This document shows, piece after piece, positions 11,400 through 23,824 of a stretch of DNA of 64,000 nt. The notes below the pieces were generated by a model. The model did not search any database and had not been told where the DNA came from. It was given only the letters and a program-made list of their open reading frames with translations. This stretch comes from Topomyia yanbarensis (lineage: Eukaryota > Arthropoda > Insecta > Diptera > Culicidae). A program made the position numbers and the translations under genes. How positions within the stretch are numbered: the first letter of the stretch is position 1; each line of letters starts with the position of its first letter. The stretch is taken from the NCBI RefSeq assembly GCF_030247195.1, contig NC_080671.1:410341335-410405334 (forward strand), in the 5' to 3' direction.

Positions 11400-12840
11400 T
11401 AACAAGATTCATCTCTTTATCGAATCAAGAAAAATTCCCGAAATATACCTATTTTTCCGTGCTCTATAGTGATGTAACCCCTTAATTTATGAATAATTTG
11501 TTAATTTGAGATAAAAAAAATCAGAGTTCTGGATTTATAAATTTATTTGAAAGTTAGTAGAAATAATTTTTTTCTATCTCATTTTTAGTTGGATTAATCA
11601 CAATTCTGTATACATAAAAAAGGGGGCTTCCATTCCAAAAAAGTATTGCTAACACACCAAATCATTAAAACCATCTGCTAGAGGACACTTAATTAAACAC
11701 ACGTTTTAGTACAATTGAGACCACTGTGCATCGGCAAGACCAGATGGTATTCATTCCACTATACAGAAAAGATGCACAAGCGCATTGTGAACGATTAATT
11801 TTTTTAATGAATCATTATGGCATGGCAATCAACGTTTCCTGTGTGAAAAAATCATTTTTGCTTCCCATTTGAAGACTCGTGATTCAGCGCACCGAGTGCG
11901 ATCATTACGAACTCACTAGGGGGATGAGTAATGTTTTTAGTAGTGTGACCATTTTCACTTTTCTGCATCTTGTTATGTTTTCAAAAATAGACTAAGAAGG
12001 TTGACTTAGATTTTAATATTTAATTTTTGTAATTTTTGCGAAGCATACGATTGACAGGGACACATATTAAAGATGTTTGTGTCATTATTTATTTGTTGTA
12101 TATAAATTAAAAACCATTCGGCTCCGTTAAGTTCACGCATCGAATCGTGGCAAATAAACGAAATAAAAAAAATAAGATTTTGACATAAAAACTCGTCTTT
12201 CAGTAGGATTAACAACCGCGCGAAAATATTATGAAAAGTGTAAATTCATAGGCGCAGCGAACCTCCATTACAACGCACACGATTCCCCACATAGGGTTTT
12301 ATTGTTCCCACGTCATACAGACATGGGTGAAATTTTACTGCCCTGTTAACAAGCGACAACTCGGTACTGACTCAAAATACTACGAACATATATTATGCGT
12401 TAGAGCACACGCCAGCTCATTGGCACTGTGCAAAGATTCATCAAGTGGGCTTTTCCATTCTGCTGGCGTTAGTTAAGGAGCGTACATTTCATGACGATTC
12501 CATTGCCAGCAGTTGTTTTGACAAGTTTGTTGAAATCATAATGGCAGAGCTAATTGCATAATTAGTTGATTTTACGAGCCGTAAAGATATAATCTGAGTT
12601 GGCTTCGCAGTGGATTTATGTTTCTTTGGTCCAATTATTTCTTGGGTTGCGTTATGTGTTGGCAAAAGTAGACGGTAGATCGTTCTTGCATTTGAAAGCA
12701 TTTTTTTTGGTTTTGCCTCCTATATGTAATTAATAGTTAGTCAAAGTCTTATAAAGAACAATTTACCTTAGTCAAAATAGTTGCTGGTCGTTAGTTGAAT
12801 TTTTGAAGTGATCCTGAACTAGTTATCTGCTGCACAAAGT
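11400..12840. other. Unassigned AT-rich sequence
   Basis: No recognisable protein, RNA gene or repeat. Short frames at 12006-12215 and 12489-12701 (minus) show no family resemblance. Confidence 0.5.
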
Positions 12841-12849
12841 GGTTCACCC

Positions 12850-13218
12850 GTGCTACTAGTTTCAATAAGTTTTCCTATACCAAACTGTGCAAAACAATCA
12901 ACAATCAGTGCGCAAGTCAGTGTGTTTGCAGTATCAGTTTTACCATATCATAGTTTAAGCCTTCCTGTTCCCTCCAACAAAAGCAGTTCCACCATCACCG
13001 ACCGATGGGTCCGTTGTTTCACCGAACAAAAGATCTCTCGAAAACAATGGCATGCCTTTTGGCCTAGAGCGACCGCCAACAAGGACCGTCGACATGGTCT
13101 GGACTGGGAAAAAGTTTTAACCGAATTTTCCAACCTCAATCAAATCGAGTTGCGGTCAAAATGGCAACAGATTAAAACTCGAACGAGAAAAAGAGAATTC
13201 CCGGGGATACATTGTTGA
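12850..13218 (+). CDS. Doubtful reading frame with a Myb/SANT-like segment
   Basis: The frame has 122 codons. Its first ~45 residues are low-complexity and Ser-rich. The last ~75 hold a basic/aromatic pattern: RKQWHAFWPRA, then LDWEKVLTEF, then LRSKWQQIKTRTRK. This spacing of Trp residues and the basic end recall Myb/SANT-like DNA-binding folds found in insect regulators and transposon-derived proteins. Upstream (12830-12910) the DNA carries several CAGTG-type phrases seen at mosquito start sites. No splice sites or downstream exons were identified. It may be a first exon, a transposon relic or chance. Confidence 0.3.
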   Translation: MLLVSISFPIPNCAKQSTISAQVSVFAVSVLPYHSLSLPVPSNKSSSTITDRWVRCFTEQKISRKQWHAFWPRATANKDRRHGLDWEKVLTEFSNLNQIELRSKWQQIKTRTRKREFPGIHC

Positions 13219-13259
13219 AGAGATTAGCAAAGTTTCGCTCGTTTACCCCGTGTCGTCGG

Positions 13260-15600
13260 TACGTATCGGGGGTTACGGTTACGGTTGGAGTTTACTTTCC
13301 ATCTAGCTACGTCATGTTTTGCATTTAATTAAAATCAAACGTCCATTCCAGGTTGGGGATATTGATGCAGGTTCGAGGATACTGTGATCATTTAACGGAA
13401 AATATTAATCTAATAACTTTGAAACAATCTTTACACTACCAAAATTGTTGAAAGATTGCCATCTAGAAATAATTAAAACAATGAGAAAGATGGTTAGCTA
13501 ATGTCTGGGACATAACCGAAGCGTCGTAATCGAAACTTCACTTAAGGCTGTTAGTTGAAGCTGTATTCAAAGGGATAAACAAAAAGTTGATACTTTAAAA
13601 AAATATATTTTGCTTTCAGTTCACTTAGATTGGATTCAATTGAATTCGATTGAATAATTTTCGCACTCTTTGAAGTTTTCGATAAAATTAAAACTTTTAG
13701 TAGGCTACTTAGCATTTACTATAACGTAAATGTGATTTTTGTGATGATTCAACTACACTCATTAGCAAAAGAATTACTTTTGAACCATTGACTTATGTGG
13801 CTCTAATTTTATAAAAGCACCTGTAAATGAGGGAAAAATGTTGGTCAGGTTAGATCCGGCTCATTCATTCCATTATCAGAATCGAATTAGTTTGGTTTAT
13901 CAAATTACAAGAACCCGTAAGGCGAATCCGTTTGCGAAAGCGAATTGGAAACATGTCGAGCTTGATAATAAATATTTCCACGAAAAGCCAAGCTTCCACG
14001 TCCCATTTTATATCATTGTTCTTCCGAAACCACAGTATAATTTTGCACTATAGCTGATACTGCTATGCTTGCGATAAACCATCGAAGAAGCAACGATCAT
14101 TTAATACCATGAAAACACAAATCCCCTAAAGAGTACCTTTCCCAGTACTGTGTTGTAATATGAGCCCATTACATTCTACCGCCCACACCGCCTAAATATT
14201 TTACAGACTCCCGTTTCACGCCAGTGCAGTTTCATCTGTTTCTTGTAAACCACTCGAGCACAAAAATCCCTTTTTCCGAAAATTTTTGTTCAATGTAACC
14301 TAACAAGTCGTGCGGGTAAAATAACTCAGCCCAGATTTAACGGAAAATTGTAAAAAAAAAGATCTTCCCTCAACCAAGGTGATGAACACACAAAATGCTT
14401 CCCTCGGACAGAGGGACAGAAAGAAAAAAAGCTTTCCCAAACTTAACTCCCAACAAAAAAGGTGCCACTTTTCCCAAAGAAAGATTGAAAAGTTACTCTC
14501 CAACCTGCGCACCACTCGAGGCGATTCCTAATTTTATTGCATTCATCCGGTTTATACTGGAAGGGTGGGAAATGGGGAAACGATGATGGCTAAGAAAGCT
14601 GATGGAATGATGCTTTCCCACCAACAGGTAACCTTCAGAGGGGCGATCCCTCGCTGAAGGTCGGTTCAAAAAATTGCTACGAAATTGTTGGGGTTTAAGG
14701 GATTTTCCTAGCGGACCAAAGTGGCGAGGGTCATGTACTGTGCGCTGTGTGCGAGTGAGTGAATGAACAAATAAAACTTAAGGAAGTCAAGAGGAAAAAA
14801 TCAACAGCGGCTTCAAGTGAAAAGAGGTAACTGTTCAGGTTGAAAAGTTTGCTGACGTGCTTTGTTGGAGATAGTTAAGCGTTGTTAAGAGCATCGAACC
14901 GGGAGAATCAAAGACAGCGTTTTTGATGACGTGATTTGTCAGAATAAATAGTATGATTAGGAAGGATTTTGATATAGATTACACTGATCGAGATCGAATG
15001 GAACAGATTAATTTGTCGTAATTTCAACTAAAAAACAAGGATTTCTTGGTTTTGGTATTTGGACGCACAACGTTTTGATTGAAAATAATAATCTGACGCT
15101 GAACAGAGGAGTAGCTGGGGTCGAATCCTGGTCAAAATTATTTGCTGCTGCCTTTGCTGTTATTATGGCTTAAGATGAATTAAAAATAGACAATAAATAA
15201 TTTTTGGAACAATTTTGCATCTATTCACATACCAGTGCAGAGGTCAGTTTTCTATATCCTTTCGATCTTTGTGAATACATTTCTTTTCCCAGTTGCGTAA
15301 ACAAATGATCAGTGGAAAAGGGAGAGGGGAAATGGCACCTTTTACATTTTTCCGAATATAGTATTTAGCCCTACAGCATTTCGGTGTACCTCAAATTAGT
15401 AAAAATTTTAATATTTTCAACTCGCTTGGAATTTGTGGATCGGACAAGATCGGAAGAGTTCGAATGTTTTTTAGATAGCTGTAATCTTGCTTTGTAATAA
15501 TGTTTCAGAAGCTTTGCTCGATCTCGCCGTATAATGTAACTTTTCTATCATTAAAATTTGGAATAAAAACCGATTTAATCCACCTATCAGTGAGATGAGA
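13260..15600. other. Unassigned sequence
   Basis: No supported gene. A single GGGTCGAATCC at about 15118 resembles a tRNA B box but has no convincing A box upstream. The short frames at 13838-14053 and 14300-14586 overlap each other on opposite strands and look like chance. Confidence 0.5.
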
Positions 15601-16112
15601 CATTTCTTACACATATCACTGTTGTATTATCTATTAGTTTGCCAAATAACACTTCGAATAAACTGAATAAATTCAAGAAAAATTATGAAATAAATAAAAA
15701 TTTAAAATAATTATGAAGCAAAACAATAAGAAAGTTATTCATTAAATGACAACGTTATTCATAAAATGCATAGAATGATTAATATAAATAAAATTAATAA
15801 AATAAATCAAATTAGCTCAAATGATAATTAGACAATATTAAAAAAGTTATGAAATTATGAGAGTAAATTAAATTGTTTCAAGCTAACAAACTGTCATCCA
15901 ATAATAAAAAAAACTGACTAAACCGAATTAAGAAAATGAAGAAATTGAATAAAATATATGAACTGGGGAAAATTAACAATTTAATAAAACGATAAATAAT
16001 ATGAATGAAACAAAAAAAAAAAAAATTAATAAGATAAATAATATGGATAAAACTAACCATTTCATACCTAATATTTTTATAGAACTTATATGGTTCCAAA
16101 ACAGTTTTATTT
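15600..16112. repeat. Low-complexity AT-rich tract
   Basis: The block is dominated by AATAAAT/AAATTAAT phrases, for example around 15700-15860 and 16000-16060. It contains an A run of about 14 at 16012-16025. It abuts the 3' truncation point of the retrotransposon at 16119 and may include a degenerate tail or insertion scar. Confidence 0.5.
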
Positions 16113-16118
16113 AAAGTG

Positions 16119-17106
16119 TTAGAGTAAAGAAATACGCAAAAGAGGAAGCTTGTCTATCAGTGTAAGAATCTGCTCAATTTTTACATACCGATTCTTAATA
16201 CATATCTTCTGCAAAGTTTTCAATAGTTCGATTGGGCAGAAAAGATAGCCGAAAGCAGCAGTTGCGCTACTGTAGTTGTCCAAGATACAACTGGCATTGT
16301 TGATAAGCGCAGATTTTTCGATATCCAATCGTAGAAATCCATGACATGACGTTAAGTCAGGTAAGTTGAAGTCGTCTAGCATAACAATATCATCAGACGG
16401 GGCAGCGATCGATGTGATGAAAGAAACGGAGGAAAGATGTACATCGATCAGGCTGTAATCACAAATTCTGTTAGGTGGAAATACACGACACACAGGAACA
16501 GATTGCGTTGCCGATCGCAACTGATATTGATACTTGCTCGGAGCTCGCCCACCGCCCATCGTTGATCACTCGGGCTTTTATACCATGGCGAACGGCGATG
16601 AGTACACCACCACCTGATGTCTTGTGGCTGTTGAGGGCATTGCGGTCACAGCGTTGACATGTTGAACCAAAGACCTGGTGAGATAGAGTACGTTTGGCAA
16701 GCCACGTCTCGGTTAAGGCGATTACGTCATAATAGCAGCCCGTAGTCGCGAGCAAATAGCTGTCCATTGATGAATTTAAGCCATCAACATTCTGGTAGTA
16801 AATCTCGATGTTATTGGATGACAGATAGAGTTCTACAGAGAGCGAATCAACTGCGTCGCGCCCCAGGATGTGACGATCGTCGTCAGCGAGAGAAATGGTT
16901 GACATCTTGTCACAAGATGTTAGAGCAAAAGGCACATTAGTGGAAGTGAAGAACACATTAGCGCTTGAAGTGTTCGGATGTATACTTGCCATTTGTGGCA
17001 GGTTGGAAGACCGTTTCACCCATACCACACACAGGACTGGGACGACTGATGATCGCTGACTGCAATTGCTCGACTGTGGCTTCACGGTACTTTGGGTGAA
17101 CTTCAA
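16119..17106 (-). pseudogene. CR1/L2-like retrotransposon ORF2: endonuclease part only
   Basis: Two overlapping minus-strand frames (16471-17106 and 16119-16559) together read as the start of a non-LTR ORF2. The apurinic-type endonuclease motifs are IYYQNVDGLNSS (conserved Asn block), VIALTETWL (catalytic Glu block), a GGGVLIAV stretch and, in the second frame, MLDDFNLPDLTS (the G/D-D-F-N-xP block). The endonuclease nicks target DNA to prime reverse transcription. The reading frame shifts near 16480-16510 and the similarity stops at about 16120, before any RT motif, so the copy is 3'-truncated. It lies directly after its ORF1. The GGGVLIAV and LTETWL pattern fits CR1/L2-like elements; Jockey relatives remain possible. 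Confidence 0.75.
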
Positions 17107-17748
17107 CTTTGAAGGATATGAAGTTCAGAGTACTGACAACTATGCCTTTTTTAACAAGCGGAATAACCTTTATCTCCTCGTTGCAGTTTAGTCCTTCTTT
17201 GGACATTTTTCGACAGTCTTCTTGCTAACGCTGGGATGAAAGTGGGATAGATACAACCACAGCAACGGAGTGGGAGGTGGAATCGTGAGTATGCTGCTAT
17301 TATCGTCCAGCTTTCGACCACCTACAAGAATACTGCTCGGATCAGGGCCATCCTCGCGACCACGTTTCTGAGGTAGTCTAGAGGTACCGGAATTTGGTCG
17401 GACTGGAGTGGCTGTTGAAACCTTTCTGGCAAGGTGCGAAATTTGCTGATTATTTTTTGATAACTCTGATTTTAGTTCACCACAGACGTCATCCGTTTTC
17501 CCAGCGATAGCAGCTATAACACATCCAAGCGAGGAAACGGTGTCGCGAAAGCGAACAAACTTCATCAACTTGATACATGTGTTGCACTTCCAAAATAAAT
17601 TTGGGTTTTCGGCAAGTTTTTTCAAGAACGGCTTGTTGAGTTGTTTCCCGCACTGCATATGCAGCACATTTTTGCAAAATTCCATTCATTCGATAAAGTC
17701 GTCGTCCGATTTGGCGGGTTTCGCGCAGTGATCGCATGCACTTGCCAT
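16958..17748 (-). pseudogene. Retrotransposon ORF1 (gag-like) with PHD-type zinc finger, frameshifted
   Basis: The predicted start ATG at 17748 begins MASACDHCAKPAKSDDDFIE, the first Cys pairs of a PHD-like finger. The next frame supplies MQCGKQLNKPFLKKL and FWKCNTCIKL, completing the Cys/His set. A Ser/Thr/Pro-rich linker follows, then WLYLSHFHPSVSKKTVEK and FISFKVEVHPKYREA, an RRM/gag-like fold seen in ORF1 of CR1/L2-type elements. Frame changes occur near 17690 and 17200, so the protein cannot be made intact. Its ORF2 (endonuclease) follows with slight overlap. ORF1 proteins bind the element RNA and form the transposition particle. Confidence 0.7.
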
Positions 17749-18310
17749 AATGCTGATTTTCTACCCGCCCTAGGTCCGGCTTTTAGTTTTCGTCTCACTG
17801 TGCGCCAAATTGTAATGTGGGAAATACTTTCCTCTACCCGTGTGCAGGTGGCGAAGCGAGCGCGTGAATTTTTTTGTGGGTAATAACACACAGGTCCGGT
17901 GATGTAAACAATCTCGATTTTCGCTGGATTTTTCACAACGTAAAAACAAAATTTACAGGAAACACTTTAAAACTTCACAATATCAAGGGCGCAAATAAAA
18001 TTTAGAATCGACTGATACGATAAACGATGATTCAACGGCAAAAAATCACGTCGAATTTAAAAAAAATTACTGGGGCGATCAATACAAACAACTAATCGGT
18101 GAAAATACACTGAACCAAATTGGTTATTGGCCAAGAATTTGTTCTAGTTTCTCATCTGTGCGATGTTTACTTGTTAAGGGGAGGTTCTCATTCGATATTT
18201 TCAAAAGTTTGATTTATTTCTTTGATTTTTTTTAAAGGTGTAAGTGTCTACTATATTGTTTTAAGCGTGTTTTTCGATCCCCGCATCAAAAAAATTGGGT
18301 GTACCCAATT

Positions 18311-18465
18311 AGGCATACGGACGTTTGGCATACGTACGTTAGGCATAATGGACGTTAGGCATAGACGTCTGGTATAATGGACGTTAGGCATAATATACGT
18401 TAGGCATAATGGACGTTTGGCATAATGGACGATTGGCATAATGGACGTTAGGCATAAATTATCAT
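18311..18465 (+). repeat. Left minisatellite array of foldback element 1
   Basis: About ten tandem copies of a 13-16-bp unit, consensus TTAGGCATAATGGACG, with substitutions such as TTTGGCAT and ATTGGCAT and one shortened unit (TTAGGCATAGACG). The array is the inverted counterpart of 19950-20070. Confidence 0.9.
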
Positions 18466-19949
18466 GTTGAAGTATCCTTTACGAAAATAACTTTTTGGTG
18501 GTGACAGCCTCGGGTGATAAGAGCGCAAATGTTTGAATTTTTTGGTGTTGTAGAATTACTCTGGAAGTTGATAGAACTCTATCAACATTTTATTCTATTG
18601 TAAATACCTCAAAAAAGCTGAAATCAAATAAAAGATGCAGAACGAATGCACAGCGAATGAACGAATATACAAATTGCACATTTCTAAAATAGGCTTAATA
18701 CTCTTGTTTAAAATCGGTCTATTTTGTATTAAGGCATGAATAACGCACATCAACCCCTTCATGCCCATGATTTTTTGTAATCAATAACGTTTTTAAACTG
18801 CTAAAACTTTTGATTTAGGCAGAAGTCTCTCAAAAAAAAAACAAGTAAGACTAAGTAAGTAAGGTACTATTATAGAACTAAAGTTATTGCTATTAGTCTG
18901 ATATAACTTTGCTAGAGCAGTACTACCAGAGATATTTACAGAGCGTTGATAAATGAAATTTTGATATATCTTCATTATTTTCCATTATTGTTGAGAACTG
19001 ATAAAATGTATCAATTTGGACCGTCTTCGACTATCTTTTCTAGCATATAGAATATTGAAAATTTTCTAGGACAATTGTGTTGAGCACCGGAAGGTAAATA
19101 TTGAGCAGCTTCCAGCACTGCGAAAGAAGCATCTTTATAAGCGGGTTTTTCGTCTTTCTTGAACTCTATGAACACTCGAAAAAGTTGGGCATGTAAGGGT
19201 TAACTTAGATTAGTTTTCATGCATGCAAGATGAAATTGTCCAAGAAGAAAATATAAAACCTTGAAGAACAGCTCATGAAAGAAAAAAATGATGCATTTTA
19301 TTATTCAATATACGAATATTGCTGGTTCAATAGTGATTGTCTCCCATATTCTTAAGCACAATGATTGTATTCTCGAGGCCATCACAAATAGAACTACGGA
19401 AACTCTTTGATATGAGAGAAAGTTTAATCCCGTACTGTGACGAGTTACCGAAACGAAAAAAATATCGTCACAATCGTAGACTCCGTAGCATAATGTTGAT
19501 CCTGTACATGACACTGCCAGTTTCCATAGGATCCAAAACTTAATGTCTGTTAATTATTTTGTTTTTTTATATTTGGATACAACTGTATTACTAACAAATC
19601 TAAGAGGCTTGAAATGTGCTTGTATCAAAACTGATATTATTGTAACCGTTTTTTGCCCTGAAGATGAAGACCTTTGAAACGTAGGCGATAGACAAAATAA
19701 AATAATATTTGCTAAAGCCGTGACCAAAAGCCATCTCCATCTGTTCAAAACTGTTCACTTAAATGAAGGGATATTTTCTTCGTCTCGTCTTCAGAATAAA
19801 TAGAAAAAACTACACTTGCAAGGGTTAAATATCTCGCTAAAGTTATGCGAAGGTATGGTATAGCAAAGCGTCCTTTTTTCCAATCTGACAACAATAAGCG
19901 AAATCTATAATAACGAAAGCCTTGAGATTATTATTATATTTTTGTGAAT

Positions 19950-20070
19950 TATGCCTACCGTCGATTATGCCTAACGTACATTATGCCAATCATCCATTAT
20001 GCCTAACGTATATTATGCCAATCGTCCATTATGCCTAACGTACTTATGCCTAACGTATTTATGCCAAACG
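19950..20070 (-). repeat. Right minisatellite array of foldback element 1
   Basis: About eight copies of the same unit in reverse orientation (CGTCCATTATGCCTAA on the plus strand), with variants ATTATGCCAATCGTCC and shortened TACTTATGCCTAACG units near the outer end. Confidence 0.9.
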
Positions 20071-20974
20071 GCGCGCACCCAAAAAATACTTCAGGCCATT
20101 GTTCGAAGTGGCATCCTTACCGCCATAGAACGCTTCCAACTCGATACGCGCATCTCAGTTAGAAACCTTTTCATGGCCTTATTCACGTTCCCAGAACGGT
20201 TCGCGTTGCACTGTACATGTGTACAGGTTTTATGCTATTTGAAATTTTTTTGCTCGGGATTCTTTTCTGACTCTTTTGATATCATTAATTAATATAATTA
20301 AAATTATATCATTTTCAGATTTCTCAGACCATTTCATTTTTGGTGTATTTAGATCAATTGTTTCGTCGACTAATCAAGTCGAAACACTTTTTTTTGATAA
20401 AGTGTTCATTAAAATTTCAACTTTCCCATATTTGCTATAATAGAATTGCTACTTTCAGCACATAAATAAACCATAAAAACAGATGATACCCTGCTATTTT
20501 CAAAGATTTTCTCGCTAACTACAATACAGAAACATGAAATGATTTTGCGGCAAATATAATTTTTCTCTAAAATGTAAACCAATGCTTTTATGTGTTTTTA
20601 AAGGGAAAATCTTTCGATTGTGTTAAAACTTATAATTTTCAGCGAAACTAGAATTAAAGCAAAATAAATTGAAATAAAAATGCTCGAAGAATCCGTCGAA
20701 CAATGATAGAATTTTGAATGTAACATTAATTACATAGGAATCTTGAGCAAAAAAAAAAAAGGAGGAAAAAAATAAATTGAAGTAAACTTTTTGTTATACG
20801 AATTTCAAGACACCCAATTACCAACGCGAAACTGGTCTTCGAAGGGCTTCACTAACGTTACAAGTTCGTTCCTCTGACACTGTGTGTTCACTAATTTAAT
20901 TTTCTATTTTCCTCTTATATTTCGACTAATATGTAGTCACATGTTCCTTTTTTTACTTTTTAACGACATTTATT

Positions 20975-21190
20975 ACTGAGATTACTGGGTAGTGAATGTT
21001 ATGAAAGTTTGGAGCCATAGTACTCAAGTGAGAACAACGATGTTAAGTATACAGATCGGAAAACTAGATGGCTACAGGCTTAACTTTTGTCTTCTGTAGG
21101 TGGGGGTCGAACTTAGGCAGCAGTAATCACTCACTCAAGTCCACCAACATGCCTCCCGGTTAAGACAGACTTGTCCCTCTTTATCGTGAG
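20975..21190 (-). mobile_element. tRNA-derived SINE, copy 1
   Basis: Read on the minus strand, the head holds TTGGTGGACTTGAG (A-box-like) and, about 35 bases on, AAGTTCGACCCC (close to the B-box consensus GGTTCGANNCC), as in tRNA-derived RNA polymerase III promoters. The body continues with AGTTTTCCGATCTGTATA and ends near ACTACCCAGTAATCTC. The same ~210-bp sequence appears at 23825-24245 on the opposite strand, interrupted by an insertion. SINEs are copied by the machinery of a partner LINE; the partner is not known here. Confidence 0.65.
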
Positions 21191-22687
21191 AACCGCCACG
21201 GTCTTCAAATTTTTGTTATGCCAAGTTTTTTCTAAAGGGACGAGCAACCAAGCATGCGAAAATTGCTTACTGTTAACTCAGTTAACTCAGTGAAAGGGAT
21301 TGAAAAAACTTCACAGTGGGTCACTAGATGCGCGAGCAGCAAACGAACGATGAAGCTGAAACTGCTAAGAGTAGCGTAGAATCTTTGCTCGCGAACGATC
21401 ATGACAAGGCTATGTGAAACTCGCGAAGGTTTCTGGGTGTAGGAAATGTTAAGTAGATAATAATGCTTGGGAGTAATAAATTATTAAATGTACAACATCT
21501 GGTAATGCAAATTTGTTTATTGGGTAATACACGCACCGGCCATGGCCGTACGTAGATCGCACCTGAAAAGAGGCATGAAAGTCCGATACCTATCATTGCA
21601 AGAGGCCGAGAGAAGGGAGATTGAGAGGAGGGATAGTTATTCGATTAAAAATTCTGCTGTAATTCGCGTGCGATTCAAGTTTTCAGGAGTCTCTACACAT
21701 CCGGTCACTAGGAGACTTATTAGGTACCTAACAATACGTTTAAGGAATATTATAACGACGAACAGCAAGAAAATGTCTATCAATATACATACTTCAAATA
21801 ATTATCTTAAAAAAGACAAAAGAGTCAAAAATAATATACCAAATAATCAGGGAATCAAATAATTAAAACCAGTAAACAAATTGAGGCTACAACTAGAAGA
21901 TATCGAATGTACAACGAGAATATGAATCAATTTTAAGCGGACCGAAAAAAGCATTAACTGTAAGTGAAAACCTTACTACGAACATACCGGCTATCAGAGA
22001 GACAAGTAGGCAGGTTTATTAGGAATAGATAAGACGAAATATAAATATAATAACGTATTCATTTAATATTCATAATTAGAATGTTTGAAAGTTGCACAAC
22101 TTCATTAATTAAGTTGTTTTGTTTTTGCCGCTTATTACGATATGGTAAAAGGAACGCAGTGGATGAATCCTTGGTTTCTGCCGCCAGATACAACACGGCC
22201 TCTAGGTTTGCTTTGTCCGGAGCAAGATAATTGTGATATCAATTTCCTAGTGGATACTAACCCCTCTATGATTGCTGGATATTCAATAAACGATAAATAA
22301 TTATCCAAGGATTTATTGTATTGTGGGAAAATCATATCAAAATAGAAGGCATCCATACTGGGGAGGAATAGAACAGAAACAATTGATTTGCTTCTTTATT
22401 TGTTGTTGCAGCTTCGGCCCAGGTACGTTGGCTTCGCCAGGTTGCTTTGCTTCACTTGCTATGCAAGCAGAATGTCTAATAGGTTAAGAATGTTCTCATG
22501 TCAATGGCGAACGAACAGTTCGAGAGGTGATTTTTCCCATGGTTGCGTGCAAAGGAATTGGTTCGTCTATTCTAGAGTGAGCTTCAGAAGAAACTACTGG
22601 ATTATTCTAAAAGAATTCTGACTCCAGTGATTAAAAAGTATAAGGAAACTCTCAAAACTACCCGTAAAGTGGTATTGAAGCATCAGA

Positions 22688-23140
22688 GTGGAATCGTTTA
22701 TTATCAACTGCACTTTCGAACAAATCAATGTGATTCGAAAAATCAAGACTGATCCCAACATCTCGGATGATGAGTTGGCGAAAAAACTGAGCATTAACCG
22801 CTGTACTGTTGGCAAATTTGTCTCCGAAAATGCTACCGAGAAAATAAACAACCCAACCGAAGTTCAAATTAACAAGCTGCGGTCAAAGTACAAACCCGTA
22901 TGCGATGCGACCAGGTTCTGATGGAATCTAATGGATGTGTCTAGATCGACGATGAATCATATGAAAATCCTTGAGCTCAAATTTTACAAGACTCCTGCTC
23001 GCGACAAGTTTCTCGACAATTTTAAGGTTGTTTTCACGAAAAAGATTGTGATTTGGCAAGGGATATGTTCCAGTAGCAAGAAAATTAGTGTTTTTATCTA
23101 CGAATTTAAAAGTGTTCAAAATGGGGTCCCATAATAAATA
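22688..23140 (+). pseudogene. Tc1/mariner-like transposase relic
   Basis: The first piece (22688-22921) has a helix-turn-helix-like stretch, IRKIKTDPNISDDELAKKLS followed by INRCTVGKFVSE, as in the DNA-binding head of mariner-type transposases. A second frame (22931-23134) has KIVIWQGICSSSKKISVFIY, recalling the region after the second catalytic Asp (V-W-x-x-I-C-x-G-K-x-x-x-F). The catalytic residues themselves cannot be placed and the frames do not join. Terminal inverted repeats were not found. This is an old, non-functional copy. Confidence 0.5.
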
Positions 23141-23339
23141 CATTTCTAGTTACTATTTTAGCAATGACGTGCGACAATGATTCAATGGCAATGGAGAGTA
23201 GCAAATCCTAAGAGAATAAAATTAACAACACAAAAGAAAAGACATAAAAGAAACGACAGTCCGATGGAATCAGCAAGCAACATTTATATAAAGCGAGAAC
23301 AGTAATGAAACCAAGCTGGAACTCCGGGCCGGTTAGAGA

Positions 23340-23790
23340 AAGAATCCTATGTTGTCGAGCTTATTTGAACTTGTACAGAACGGTTGGTCAAGTATGACCT
23401 GAACCAAGCCATCACTTAGATACCAAGTGGTTTCTTAAGAAGAATTCCATGATCCACGCGGTCAAATACTGCCTTGAGATCTATGTATGCCACATCGATT
23501 TACCATCCGGAACCCATGCTTCGTATGCAATTCGAGGGAAACTGAATAGGATTAGCAGATACGGAGCTTTTCGGAAAAAAGCCGTGCTGTGCACTGTCGA
23601 TAAAACTCTTGCAGAAGGAGAAACGAAAAGAGTGTCGTTTACGATTATTCCGAACAGCTTTGAGTAGGCGCATTGAGGCGTAATTGGAAACATTACGTTT
23701 ATCGCCTTTTTTGAAAACTGGGAACAGGTTGTAACACTTCCAGCGTGTAGGATGTTCTCATTGTTGAACCGAGAGATCAAACAGTTTAGC
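23340..23790 (-). pseudogene. Non-LTR reverse transcriptase fragment
   Basis: On the minus strand a degenerate frame reads MFPITPQCAYSKLFGIIVND and then, past stops and shifts, an IDRVDHGILLKK-like stretch and a WFRSYLTNRSVQVQ-like stretch around 23350-23460. This order (N-Y-R-x-I-x-x-L-x-x-x-S-K-x-F-E, then D-x-x-x-A-F-D-R-V-D-H, then W-F-x-S-Y-L) is typical of RT palm and fingers in the Jockey/CR1 groups. The copy covers only the middle of the RT and is dead. Confidence 0.6.
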
Positions 23791-23824
23791 CTGCGAATAA
23801 CAAAGGGCGACTGCCTTTACCAGG

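Larger units (their letters stand above)
18297..20080. mobile_element. Foldback-type element 1: inverted arrays of a 15-16-bp minisatellite
   Basis: The two ends mirror each other: the left begins GGGTGTACCCAATTAGGCAT and the right, read on the minus strand, begins GGGTGCGCGCCGTTTGGCAT with the same spacing. Each terminus then runs into tandem units of TTAGGCATAATGGACG type, about ten on the left and eight on the right, pointing inward from both ends. The ~1.5 kb interior is AT-rich and codes for nothing I recognise, so the element is non-autonomous. Flanks are A-rich (AAAAAAATT / AAAAAATAC), so the target duplication cannot be read with confidence. The architecture matches the MULE at 55438-58470, including the shared core TTNGGCnnAATG. 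Confidence 0.75.

Noticed and set aside
15110..15135. tRNA-like B box GGGTCGAATCC as part of a SINE or tRNA
   Set aside because: No A box at the right distance and no cloverleaf could be drawn.
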